From contig JAABRU010000039.1 in NCBI GenBank assembly GCA_011390755.1, positions 1-47,061 of the forward strand: DNA of 47,061 nucleotides, written 5' to 3'. The stretch is from Desulfobacteraceae bacterium. GTDB taxonomy: Bacteria; Desulfobacterota; Desulfobacteria; Desulfobacterales; Desulfococcaceae. The position numbers and the translations under genes are program-made. Shown here piece by piece: positions 34,059 through 41,227 of the stretch (positions within the stretch are counted from its first letter, which is position 1; every line of letters starts with the position of its first letter). The notes beneath the pieces are model-generated. The model searched no databases, was not told where the DNA came from, and worked only from the letters and a program-made list of their open reading frames with translations.

Positions 34059-34876
34059 GCGGAAATATCCCGCACCTCTCCGCCCCAGCGGATGATATTA
34101 TTCCGGATAAAACGGACCACACTTTCATGGTTTTCCCGGCCTTTGCCGGTGACTTTGACGGGCGGACCGAAGGCAATGCGGATGGTTTTTTTCGGATCAA
34201 TGCGGCCCAGGTCTTTAAACATTTTTGAATATCCCTGAAAATCTGTTTTCAGGGCCACCGGAACAGCCGGAACCCCGGCTTTTCTGGCCAGTTTGATCCC
34301 CAGAGAATTAAACTGTTCCGGATCAAAAACAATATTCCGGGTCGCCTGGGGAAAGACAATGACCGAACGTCCGCGGGATAAACACTGGGTCCCTTTTTCC
34401 AGCACCGCCCGCAAATCTTCCCTGGGATGCCGCCGGGAAACAGCAATGGGCCGCACTGCCCGCATAATTTTTCCGAAAAAGGGATAATCCAGCAATGTAT
34501 TTTTTACCACAAAAGTGACATCTTTAAATGTCAGAATAACCGCGGGCAGAAAAAAAGCATCTATCATGCTCATGTGATTGGATATAAATACCAGAGGGCC
34601 GCTGTTCTCTTCCAGAACTTCCAGACCGGATATTTCAACTCTGCCGCCCACGGATTCTGCAATACGGAGCATGGCAACAGAACCGGATATCCACACATCC
34701 CGATCATAATTTCCCATTGCGGCAATGCGGCTGTGTGTAAATATTACTTTAATAATACCGGTATAATACAGAAAATCTGTGAAGCCCGGAATGATATGTA
34801 GAGACGAAAATTTTCCTGGCGGACTTTGATAACCTTTTTCTTTTCTCAGAATATGCCAAAACTCTTTTTTTTCCAT
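34055..34876 (-). CDS. PlsC-type 1-acylglycerol-3-phosphate acyltransferase-like protein
   Basis: This 273-residue membrane-associated acyltransferase transfers an acyl group, probably to lysophosphatidic acid in phospholipid synthesis. The catalytic motif H-x4-D appears as NHMSMID at about residues 100-106. The second motif is VFPQATRN rather than the usual FPEGTR, so Glu-Gly are replaced by Gln-Ala; VPAVPVAL supplies the usual later proline motif. An N-terminal hydrophobic segment (FTDFLYYTGIIKVIF) may anchor it. AAGGA precedes the ATG. It overlaps sfsA by 4 bp. The family is sure; the substrate is not, given the altered second motif. Confidence 0.88.
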   Translation of the reverse strand: MEKKEFWHILRKEKGYQSPPGKFSSLHIIPGFTDFLYYTGIIKVIFTHSRIAAMGNYDRDVWISGSVAMLRIAESVGGRVEISGLEVLEENSGPLVFISNHMSMIDAFFLPAVILTFKDVTFVVKNTLLDYPFFGKIMRAVRPIAVSRRHPREDLRAVLEKGTQCLSRGRSVIVFPQATRNIVFDPEQFNSLGIKLARKAGVPAVPVALKTDFQGYSKMFKDLGRIDPKKTIRIAFGPPVKVTGKGRENHESVVRFIRNNIIRWGGEVRDISA

Positions 34877-35031
34877 TATATTCCTTATTTTATCGGCTCT
34901 GTCAGGGAAAATACTATACTTCCTTATATTTTACGCCTGCTGCAGACAGATTTCAAGAAGAGAATTTGGAAAAAGAATTCCGGGGTAAAATATGCCGCCC
35001 GCAGATTATCTGATTTTTCAACCACGAATCA

Positions 35032-35120
35032 GAGCCTATCCGAAAACCGCTGAAACCGATTTTTAAACCCGGTGAAAACAGGGGTTCAGAATACCGAAAG
35101 ACAGGTTTTCGGATAGGCTC
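35032..35120. mobile_element. 89-bp MITE with GAGCCTATCCGAAAACC ends
   Basis: A perfect 17-bp inverted repeat GAGCCTATCCGAAAACC / GGTTTTCGGATAGGCTC bounds 89 bp. CACGAAT stands just outside both ends. There is no coding content. It opens a gene-poor AT-rich tract (34877-36766). Confidence 0.85.
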
Positions 35121-35148
35121 TTAACACGAATTAATACAATATATTATA

Positions 35149-35314
35149 ACCTAAATTGAGTGATTCTCAGACCTGAAAATAATTTCCGGCCGGAAATATC
35201 AGGGGCGCAGCGGTTTCCGGCTCTTCACCCACCGGGTGAAAAGCGTAAAACAGGCAAAGTTCCGCTTACCGGACATTCAGCCGGTTTATCTGAAAAAAAC
35301 CGCTCAATTTAGGT
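35149..35314. mobile_element. 166-bp MITE, family A copy 3 (inverted)
   Basis: The reverse complement of the units at 622 and 2317, also 166 bp, with an ATA duplication at 35146-35148 and 35315-35317. Confidence 0.92.
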
Positions 35315-35699
35315 ATAGTTTTTAAGATAATCTTTTGAACCTTGATATTAAAGGGTTCTGTTTTGGATAACAAGTGTGTAAATGTATAACTATTTGAAAT
35401 ACTGAATTATATATTTATATAAAACACAAATAGAATCTTACTGTTCAACTATTTGAATTCAATGATAATTTATGTTGATTTTAGACAATCATTATCTTAA
35501 AGTCTATATAAATATATATGTCTGAAAATCCGATCCCGGTGCTATAAAAAAACAAAACGGCAGTTATTGATATGATCTTAAAATATTTGGGGAACTGTCC
35601 GGCGGGAGTCAAATTTGAATTTGACAAAGCTACATAAATCCCATATTTACAGACCCAAAGAGGAAAGGGAATTTTGCAGGAAATTTAATGATATACTAT

Positions 35700-35800
35700 T
35701 TCAATTTAGGTTTTTCCAGGCACGAAATTTGCTTCAACTGTCAACCGCAACTGTTTGGCGGACAGGTTATAAGATTTTGTGTCTGTTTTTGGAAAAACCA
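35700..35800. repeat. ~100-bp repeat, inverted partner at 39640-39735
   Basis: TTTAGGTTTTTCCAGGCACG through CTGTTTTTGGAAAAACC recurs as its reverse complement 3.9 kb away with few differences. Neither copy lies in a credible gene. Confidence 0.85.
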
Positions 35801-35815
35801 AAATTGGATCAGTAT

Positions 35816-36026
35816 CTGAACTTGCGCAGCTATTTTGCGGTTTAATCATTTTAACTACCTGAAACAATAATATATTATGTCTATATTTATCCAAATAGTT
35901 ATTTTTGGATATGTTGTAATTTCAATATGTTAAAGATTTGTAATTTTGGAAACTTTTAAAGATTCAACAGCATGATAATATTGTATTTTTTGTTCAATCA
36001 TAAGATTTTGCCTGCACAAGTTCAGT
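35816..36026. repeat. 211-bp direct repeat, left copy
   Basis: CTGAACTTGCGCAGCTATTT through CCTGCACAAGTTCAGT matches 36967-37177 at a fixed 1151-bp offset with very few substitutions and no indels seen. It is AT-rich and non-coding. Confidence 0.95.
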
Positions 36027-36176
36027 CAGTATAAGGGAATCGGCAAAAAAAATCCCCTGAAACAGTCTGCCGGAAAAATGCAGATTTGTGTATTCTCTGC
36101 TGCCGGAATTCAGCGGGGGAATTCTTTGTTTCCGGGTCCCTGAAGGGAGAAAAAATGAAACAATTTTATAATGATC

Positions 36177-36279
36177 TAGGACTTACGCAGTTGAATTTTA
36201 ACTGTTTGAATTTATTATGTACCTTAAAAATTGACAGTCAATAAAAACAGCAGATTATATTTCAACTGCGTAAGTCCTA
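36177..36279. mobile_element. 103-bp MITE with TAGGACTTACGCAGTTGAA ends
   Basis: A perfect 19-bp inverted repeat flanks a short AT-rich centre. ATGATC is duplicated on both sides (36171-36176, 36280-36285), a six-base target duplication. Confidence 0.92.
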
Positions 36280-36338
36280 ATGATCAATAAAACTTCGGAT
36301 GCGGATTTTGTGAAGATCTCCGTCACGACTGAAATTGA

Positions 36339-36447
36339 CTTATGGCCTGGCCCAATTAATGAGATATTTTAAATTGAATCAAACTTATTGATTTATTAAA
36401 TAAAGCTACTATTTTTTATATCTGTTTAATCGGGTCAAGCCATAGGT
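36339..36447. mobile_element. Imperfect inverted-repeat element (CTTATGGCCTGGCCC..)
   Basis: CTTATGGCCTGGCCCAATTAA pairs, with a few mismatches, with TTAATCGGGTCAAGCCATAGG 109 bp across. The centre is very AT-rich. No target duplication is evident. Confidence 0.65.
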
Positions 36448-36469
36448 GATTTCCGAAAAAGATAATACC

Positions 36470-36529
36470 AGAGGAGTGCCAAACTGAAAGTTTGGCAGAC
36501 TTCCGGACTTTCAGTTTGGCACTCCTCCG
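36470..36529. repeat. AGGAGTGCCAAACTGAAAGT hairpin
   Basis: A 20-bp arm pairs with ACTTTCAGTTTGGCACTCCT after a short loop. Relatives of this CTGAAAGT hairpin lie inside family S elements (around 1895 and 38805) and at 41240-41305. Confidence 0.85.
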
Positions 36530-36766
36530 TCCGGACTTTTTAAAAGGGTAAAAAATTTATTTGACAATCCAATAAGTAACAACAGGGTTGACAGAAATCA
36601 AATTTAATCATAACAGTGATGCACATGGAAAAAATCAGAAACTTTGTCACTCCGGTAAAAGCCGGAGAGTATAACCTTATGAAATTCATTGATTCCTGCT
36701 TCCGTTTGGATGAGGAAAAATTGGAAATCAGGAATTTTTACGGATTCATCAGCACCGGGCATCAGA

Positions 36767-36970
36767 ATGGACACAAAACAATACAGCATCATCTTTAAAG
36801 GAGAAACTGCGGGCAGCAAAGATAAGAATCTGGTCAGGAAACAGTTTTCGGAGATATTCAGACTGAATGAAAAACAAATGGAAATATTCTGGTCGGGAAA
36901 ACCTGTAACAATAAAACATAATCTCGACAAATCCAAAGCCCTGCAGTATGTCAGCAAATTACAGAACTGA
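36767..36970 (+). pseudogene. Short ORF resembling a truncated N-terminal domain of a membrane protein
   Basis: The 67-residue frame MDTKQYSIIFKGETAG..FSEIFRLNEKQMEIFWSGKPVTIKHNLDKSKALQY looks like a small alpha/beta domain that, from memory, starts some bacterial membrane proteins (the x-YSIxFxG.. and SGKPVxIK..LD pattern). No ribosome site is seen. The frame ends where the right 211-bp repeat begins (36967), as if the gene had been cut there. The putative membrane protein at 37185 could be its lost remainder. An overlapping frame from 36616 also looks protein-like but is unsupported. Confidence 0.4.
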
Positions 36971-37177
36971 ACTTGCGCAGCTATTTTGCGGTTTAATCAT
37001 TTTAACTACCTGAAACAATAATATATTATGTCTATATTTATCCAAATGATTATTTTTGGATATGTTGTAATTTCAATATGTTAAAGATTTGTAAATTTGG
37101 AAACTTTTAAAGATTCAACAGCATGATAATATTGTATTTTTTGTTCAATCATAAGATTTTGCCTGCACAGGTTCAGT
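36967..37177. repeat. 211-bp direct repeat, right copy
   Basis: The matching copy of 35816-36026. It ends seven bases before the start of the ORF at 37185. Confidence 0.95.
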
Positions 37178-37184
37178 ACAGAAA

Positions 37185-37844
37185 ATGGGGATAGTCACCC
37201 ATATTGCCCCGCCTGTATCTGCCACAAATTCAGCATCGGCAGTATTCATCAAAGAAAAGGAAACTGAAAACCGTTCCTGTCCGGATATTCCTGCCGGAGA
37301 CCCTGATGAGACTGATCATGACAGATTAATTGAAGCCTCAAAAACAATTATTGCATGGATTGATAAGCATTATAAAAAAATAATGTCAAAAAGCAATGAG
37401 GCAGATCTTTCCCGGTTTTTTGAAACTATCAAAACTCTTCAGAAAAAAAATTATCCCTTAATTGTTGTCTGTTTTCGCAAATGGGCATACGGATTGCCGA
37501 CTTCTGATTCAAACAGAATACGAATGAAAAATTTCTATCTGGAGCTTTACAAAGAACAGGAACATTTGAAAAAGGATATTGACAGATATTCTGCTATTCT
37601 TTCAAACGGTAAAACGGTCAGCAAGGAACGTGCGCGGGAAATAGCATTCAACAGTGAAAGAACTAAGATAAGAAGGCATGCGGAAGAAAGAAAAACCGGA
37701 ATAATAATGCGTGGCGGAGGATTTATTATAGTCATTTTTCTATTATTTATGCATGAACACAGAGATATTTACTGGTGGCTTTACTGGCCTCTGTTTATTA
37801 TTGCCGGTTTTATGCTTTTCGTCGGAGACTCCATGAAAAGATAG
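37185..37844 (+). CDS. Hypothetical protein with C-terminal membrane hairpin
   Basis: This 219-residue frame is not recognised. The first ~60 residues are polar, the middle (60-165) is charged and helical (EEIKTLQKK-type stretches; EQEHLKKDIDRYSAIL), and the end has two hydrophobic segments (GGGFIIVIFLLFM and YWWLYWPLFIIAGFMLFVG) separated by HEHRDIY. A short basic tail suggests the C-terminus faces the cytoplasm. There is no good ribosome site at ATG 37185, which sits just after the 211-bp repeat, so the true start may be further in, or the gene may be a fusion or truncation product of the repeat event. Codon use is more AT-rich than in the housekeeping genes. Confidence 0.5.
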   Translation: MGIVTHIAPPVSATNSASAVFIKEKETENRSCPDIPAGDPDETDHDRLIEASKTIIAWIDKHYKKIMSKSNEADLSRFFETIKTLQKKNYPLIVVCFRKWAYGLPTSDSNRIRMKNFYLELYKEQEHLKKDIDRYSAILSNGKTVSKERAREIAFNSERTKIRRHAEERKTGIIMRGGGFIIVIFLLFMHEHRDIYWWLYWPLFIIAGFMLFVGDSMKR

Positions 37845-37849
37845 AATAA

Positions 37850-37975
37850 CTGATGGTCTCATAAGAAGTCAGAAACGAAAATTTTGACCATAATATCTTG
37901 CTGCAACATATTGAAATATAAGCATTATCATGTGACAAAATTCTTTCTTGCCGGCTTTTTACGATCGTGTCCCCC
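37850..37975. mobile_element. Family F element, degenerate copy
   Basis: CTGATGGTCTCATAAGAAGTC at the left and GGCTTTTTACGATCGTG at the right are decayed versions of the TTGATGGxTTCGTAAAAAGTC / GACTTTTTACGGGTTCATCAA ends seen at 39508 and 44910. A loose right end also lies at 38096-38117. Confidence 0.6.
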
Positions 37976-38068
37976 GGTAATTGAAAAAATTCATTATCCA
38001 TCGGATAAGATTATGATTTCAGAACCGATTACAGAATTCTCAAAATCATATACAAAAGTACGCAGGAT

Positions 38069-38545
38069 ATGGTTTTTCAATCAGATCAGGACACCACTCT
38101 TTTTACGGGTTCATCAATAATTCATATAAAAACTGTAGTGTTTACCCCAGGTTGCTACCTGCCTGTGAAAATCTATCCGCACGAAGGTCACTCAATTGTT
38201 TATCTTTCTTTGAGAGGAACGCATTTGATCCGTGTTTTATCATCTTTGGTCAGAAAAAAATTCTCCGTCGGCAGTTCCGGTCTGCCGGAAGGATACAGCA
38301 GGATATTGCTGATCTGTATCGCTGTTTTCCTGTTTTTTTCCGCAGCCCTTACCCTTGGAACACTGAGCGCTTTTCTGATCATCCTGTTTTTGCAAATGGC
38401 AGGAATAACAGGATTATTTCCGAAAACACATGCACTTCTCAGTCCTTTTGCAAAAGGAATTATTTTTTTCTGGATACTGTTTTATCTCATATGTTTTTAC
38501 CTTTTCATGAAGAAATACAGCGATAAATCATCCGGACAGGAATAA
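38069..38545 (+). CDS. Hypothetical small membrane protein
   Basis: The 158-residue frame has three hydrophobic stretches: ILLICIAVFLFFSAALTLG, FLIILFLQMAGITGLF and IIFFWILFYLICFYLFM, ending in a polar tail. The first ~50 residues run over the right end of a family F element (TTTTTACGGGTTCATCAA), so the real start may lie later or the N-terminus may be element-derived. No convincing ribosome site was found. The family is not recognised. It could be a decayed gene. Confidence 0.35.
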   Translation: MVFQSDQDTTLFTGSSIIHIKTVVFTPGCYLPVKIYPHEGHSIVYLSLRGTHLIRVLSSLVRKKFSVGSSGLPEGYSRILLICIAVFLFFSAALTLGTLSAFLIILFLQMAGITGLFPKTHALLSPFAKGIIFFWILFYLICFYLFMKKYSDKSSGQE

Positions 38546-38642
38546 ACCGCATTTCGATAATTATTTGATAAACATTTGCATTTATTAAGTCCAAATGTTT
38601 CTCTCAGGACATTGCAAATACTATCGAAAGATGGCTTATACC

Positions 38643-38766
38643 CCACATTCCGCTTGTCTTTATAACACTTTGAAAATTAAACTGAATTTTTCAAAACTTT
38701 TTGCATACCCAAAGAACCGGACTCAATAAATTCAGATTATTGGATCGCAAAGAGCGGAATGCGGGT
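38643..38766. mobile_element. Family B inverted-repeat element, copy 2 (interrupted at its right end)
   Basis: CCCACATTCCGCTTGTCTTT at the left and AAAGAGCGGAATGCGGGT at the right match the element between hsp20 and lon. A family S element has inserted at its right boundary, and GAATGCGGGT is repeated on the far side at 39282. Confidence 0.8.
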
Positions 38767-39281
38767 CAATGTCACTGACGTAAGGAAAAAATCTGTCCGG
38801 AGTCCCGAACTGAAAGTCCGGGACACTGAAATGATTCAGAAAAATACTGCCGGACTTTCAGTCCGGCACTCCGTAATTTCGGCAGCGGGCCAAATCCGCT
38901 GATCTGTCACTGGGAAACAGAATCCTCTCTGCGGTAAAAAAATAATAGACCTCCTGCAAAACTAAAATTGCTCATTATAACTGTTTGTTTTTATAAATCC
39001 ATAAAATGAAATAAATGAGTTTTGCAGGAGGTCTAATAAAAACACAGAGGGTAAAAGAGATGTAAGGCACTCAGCAGAAAATAACCGCCCCGTTTCATCT
39101 GATTGGGGGACGGAATGCACGGTTTCTGTTTATCCGCAGGATATTTCCGGAGGATTTGTTTCCTGCCGGGTCCCCGGGAGTTTTTTCTCTGTGCCTCCCT
39201 GTGAAAACCATGTGTTCTCTGTGGTTATAAAAATCAACCGGTCTGACCCGCTACCCGTAATTTCCTAAGTCAGTGACATTG
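38767..39281. mobile_element. Family S element 6 (515 bp) with 10-bp target duplication
   Basis: The ends CAATGTCACTGACGTAAGG and CCTAAGTCAGTGACATTG are flanked by GAATGCGGGT on both sides (38757-38766, 39282-39291). The interior carries a CTGAAAGTCC hairpin and a smaller MITE (38946-39035). No ORF was found. The 38546-39990 gap consists of this element, family B, family F and a repeat partner of 35700. Confidence 0.92.
38946..39035. mobile_element. 90-bp MITE with TAGACCTCCTGCAAAACT ends, nested
   Basis: A perfect 18-bp inverted repeat bounds the unit. ATAA is duplicated on both sides (38942-38945, 39036-39039). It lies wholly inside family S element 6. Confidence 0.92.
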
Positions 39282-39507
39282 GAATGCGGGTTATACCAAT
39301 CCCATTTAATAAATATGCCGTCGGATTTGCCGGAAACTGAATATTTCCCGTGCTTCTGCATGGCAGTTTATTCGTTGGTACTGGTATTAAACCGGAATTA
39401 TACTGCACCGTCCGGCTCCTGTAAATGAGTACTTTTACTTTTCAAACACCTTCGTAACCTGCATTATTCATAAATGCTGACAGTTTTCCGAATATACTGA
39501 TCCAATT

Positions 39508-39631
39508 TTGATGGTTTCGTAAAAAGTCCAAACCTAAAATTTTCAGCGCAATATGTTGTGTATAATTGCTCCGGTAATCGCTATATAATGTAGCAAAATT
39601 TTTATCGAAGGACTTTTTACGGGTTCATCAA
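39508..39631. mobile_element. Family F element, copy 1
   Basis: TTGATGGTTTCGTAAAAAGTC at the left and GACTTTTTACGGGTTCATCAA at the right are imperfect inverted repeats 124 bp apart. Copies lie at 44803-44907 and 44910-45033. Confidence 0.85.
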
Positions 39632-39639
39632 TTTTGTTT

Positions 39640-39735
39640 TTTCCAAAAACAGACACAAAATCTTATAACATGTCCGCCAAACAGTTGCGGTTGACAGTTG
39701 AAGCAAATTTCGTGCCTGAAAAAACCTAAACTGGA
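39640..39735. repeat. Inverted partner of the 35700-35800 repeat
   Basis: TTTCCAAAAACAGACACAAA through GTGCCTGAAAAAACCTAAA is the reverse complement of the left copy, with only a few changes. Confidence 0.85.
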
Positions 39736-39855
39736 ATAGTATATATGGGAAATACTGAAAACCGGCTTTATAACCCTGCTTTTGTCTGAAGCACTGTGAT
39801 CCGGTGGCCTGTTCAGGTTTATGAATAATTCAGGTTAAGGATATTTCCAAAAACA

Positions 39856-39879
39856 ATCCGCCCCAAATGCAGGGCGGAT
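39856..39879 (-). terminator. Intrinsic terminator for the small minus-strand gene
   Basis: Read on the minus strand, ATCCGCCC pairs with GGGCGGAT around an 8-base loop and is followed by TTGTTTTT. It lies 112 bp after the stop of the gene at 39991-40227. A possible 49-codon ORF from TTG 39979, with AAAGGAG upstream, would run through it, so that ORF is doubtful. Confidence 0.7.
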
Positions 39880-39990
39880 GTTTTCTAAGGATTTCCGGCA
39901 GCCAGAAACCTTCCCATGTTTCCCGGTCTCTGCCGAATAGATAATCTCTGTTTCGGTATATGCGGGTTACTGCTGCCAAATCTGTCTCCT

Positions 39991-40227
39991 TTACGCGGCT
40001 TTCTGCATTTTTGCCAGCGCGATTTCCTCTGTAATCATATCATCGTATTTCAGAAAGCGGATAATATGCTGTTTCAGAATTTCTATGATTTCCGGATATT
40101 TTTCATCCTCACTTTCAAATTCCGGCATGGATACCGGATTGTCCCCAAAAATCATCACTGCCCGTTTATCCCTTTCCCGGAACAGCTGATCCAGTGACAT
40201 ATGATAATAATCTCTTCTTTTCTGCAT
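39991..40227 (-). CDS. Small hypothetical protein (78 residues)
   Basis: The frame MQKRRDYYHMSLDQLFRER..SMPEFESEDEKYPEIIEILKQHIIRFLKYDDMITEEIALAKMQKAA is acidic and helical and has a strong GGAGG seven bases before the ATG, so it is likely expressed. A clear minus-strand terminator follows. I do not recognise the family. Size and composition would fit a small regulatory or antitoxin-like protein, but no partner toxin is visible; a short TTG-started frame just downstream has a ribosome site yet is cut by the terminator. It is the only well-supported gene in the repeat-filled stretch between 38.5 and 41.3 kb. Confidence 0.6.
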   Translation of the reverse strand: MQKRRDYYHMSLDQLFRERDKRAVMIFGDNPVSMPEFESEDEKYPEIIEILKQHIIRFLKYDDMITEEIALAKMQKAA

Positions 40228-40572
40228 AAGTCAACCTCCGGGTGACGCATTACGGATTCATCATTAAAAATACAGGGAAGCAGACAATGCTCCCTTTTCC
40301 CTTTTTCGTGGAACCCTATATCGGAAGAATGTTAGGTAAATATTAATATTTGATTAGAATTCGGTTTGCATCTGATTTATCACGGGAAGAGAGAATTACA
40401 TTCTGAATTATAAAATCAATCACTTATAAAGAGGGTTCCGGAAGTCTGATTTTATAATATTCTGTTTTTACAATAGTTTCGCATTTTTTATAACCCTTTG
40501 ATTTTATTTTAACCACAAAAGACACAGAAGGCTATCGGAAAATATTTATATCCTTCTGTTTTTTTATATTTT

Positions 40573-40627
40573 TTTTCGTATATTTCGTGTGTTTCGCGGT
40601 TTACTGTAAAAAAATGCAAAAGTACAG
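40573..40627. repeat. Inverted partner of the 28861-28915 repeat
   Basis: TTTTCGTATATTTCGTGTGT through AATGCAAAAGTACAG is the reverse complement of the copy near DUF3540. Together with AACCACAAAAGACACAG at 40510 it can form a larger imperfect hairpin. Confidence 0.85.
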
Positions 40628-40736
40628 TTTTTACTTCATCCGGAATTTTTGACTCCCCATAGGCATTACCGCTTATCCGGCAATATTCATCCGGAATACT
40701 CTTTTGTTAAATTTCGGTTAAATCTTCCTTCGTGTC

Positions 40737-40764
40737 TTGCAAAATCATCCAGACCGTATATAAT
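40737..40764 (+). promoter_or_regulatory. Possible sigma-70-type promoter
   Basis: TTGCAA and TATAAT are separated by 16 bases. It points toward the riboswitch and kinase gene but lies about 310 bp before the riboswitch, with a family S element inserted about 18 bases past the -10 box. Activity is uncertain. Confidence 0.35.
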
Positions 40765-40782
40765 TTTTTACAATCAGAATGT

Positions 40783-40910
40783 CAATGTCATTGACGTAAG
40801 ACTCCCCTGAGGGAGGGGCAGGGGGAGGGTGAAAAGGGTCTTTCATTACAGTCCGCTGCTTCCCCCTCCCACCGGGGGCGGGGAATACTCTGCCTACGTC
40901 AATGACATTG
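40783..40910. mobile_element. Family S element 7 (128 bp) with 10-bp target duplication
   Basis: The ends CAATGTCATTGACGTAAG and CCTACGTCAATGACATTG lie inside a duplicated ATCAGAATGT (40773-40782, 40911-40920). The interior is C/G-tract rich (ACTCCCCTGAGGGAGGGG..). Confidence 0.93.
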
Positions 40911-40939
40911 ATCAGAATGTAATGCAGCATACCCGCTTG

Positions 40940-41066
40940 AGAAAAAATCCGGAGCCGGAAAACTGAACCGCAGATTCACACGGCCAAACCGGATTCCGTA
41001 ATCCATGTATATCTGTGTGAATCTCCGGTTTTCAAAAGTTCCGGTGCTTTTCTCAGCAGGTATGTT
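40940..41066. repeat. ~125-bp repeat ending at the riboswitch, partner at 45128-45262
   Basis: AAATCCGGAGCCGGAAAACTGAACC.. through TTTTCTCAGCAGGTATG is shared with the segment after the kinase gene. It contains ACCGCAGATTCACACGG / ATCTGTGTGAATCTCCGG arms related to the ACCACAGATG palindrome family. Confidence 0.8.
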
Positions 41067-41075
41067 CCATTACAC

Positions 41076-41155
41076 AGTCAGAGAACATAAGCCAAACCTG
41101 CAGCGATGCAGGGACGGAAAACCACGGGTCTCAGGCAGACAGCCGGGTTGCAGGT
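41076..41155 (+). promoter_or_regulatory. Cyclic di-GMP-I (GEMM) riboswitch aptamer
   Basis: The core matches the GEMM-I layout: CCAAACC, a stem CCTGCA/TGCAGG (41097-41112) capped by a GCGA tetraloop, GGGACGGAAAACCACGGG, a second stem GTCT/AGAC, then AGCCGGGTTGC. The tetraloop and the A-rich receptor strand are the family's docking pair. The base three before AAACC, which contacts the ligand (G20 in the Vc2 riboswitch), is G at 41091; A at this place marks the cGAMP-selective variants. C-di-GMP is therefore the likelier ligand. A terminator follows at once. The 40228-41371 gap otherwise holds repeats and one family S element. Confidence 0.88.
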
Positions 41156-41195
41156 AAAAAACCGGTCTGCTTTGCTGAAAACAGACCGGTTTTTA
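41156..41195 (+). terminator. Intrinsic terminator of the riboswitch expression platform
   Basis: AAAAAACCGGTCTG pairs with CAGACCGGTTTTT over a 12-base loop and ends in a T run. It starts one base after the aptamer. AGACC in its 3' arm could instead pair with GGTCT inside the aptamer (41127-41131), a possible switch; the folding direction was not computed. Confidence 0.88.
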
Positions 41196-41227
41196 TTTGC
41201 CTGCCAATGCCACTGACCCGTGAGGGA

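Noticed and set aside
39830..39979. 49-codon minus-strand ORF from TTG with AAAGGAG upstream
   Set aside because: An intrinsic terminator lies inside it, so a full product is unlikely; kept only as a note in the terminator entry.
41076..41155. cGAMP-selective (GEMM-Ib) rather than c-di-GMP riboswitch
   Set aside because: The base three before AAACC is G, whereas cGAMP types have A there. It remains worth testing because some variants are promiscuous.
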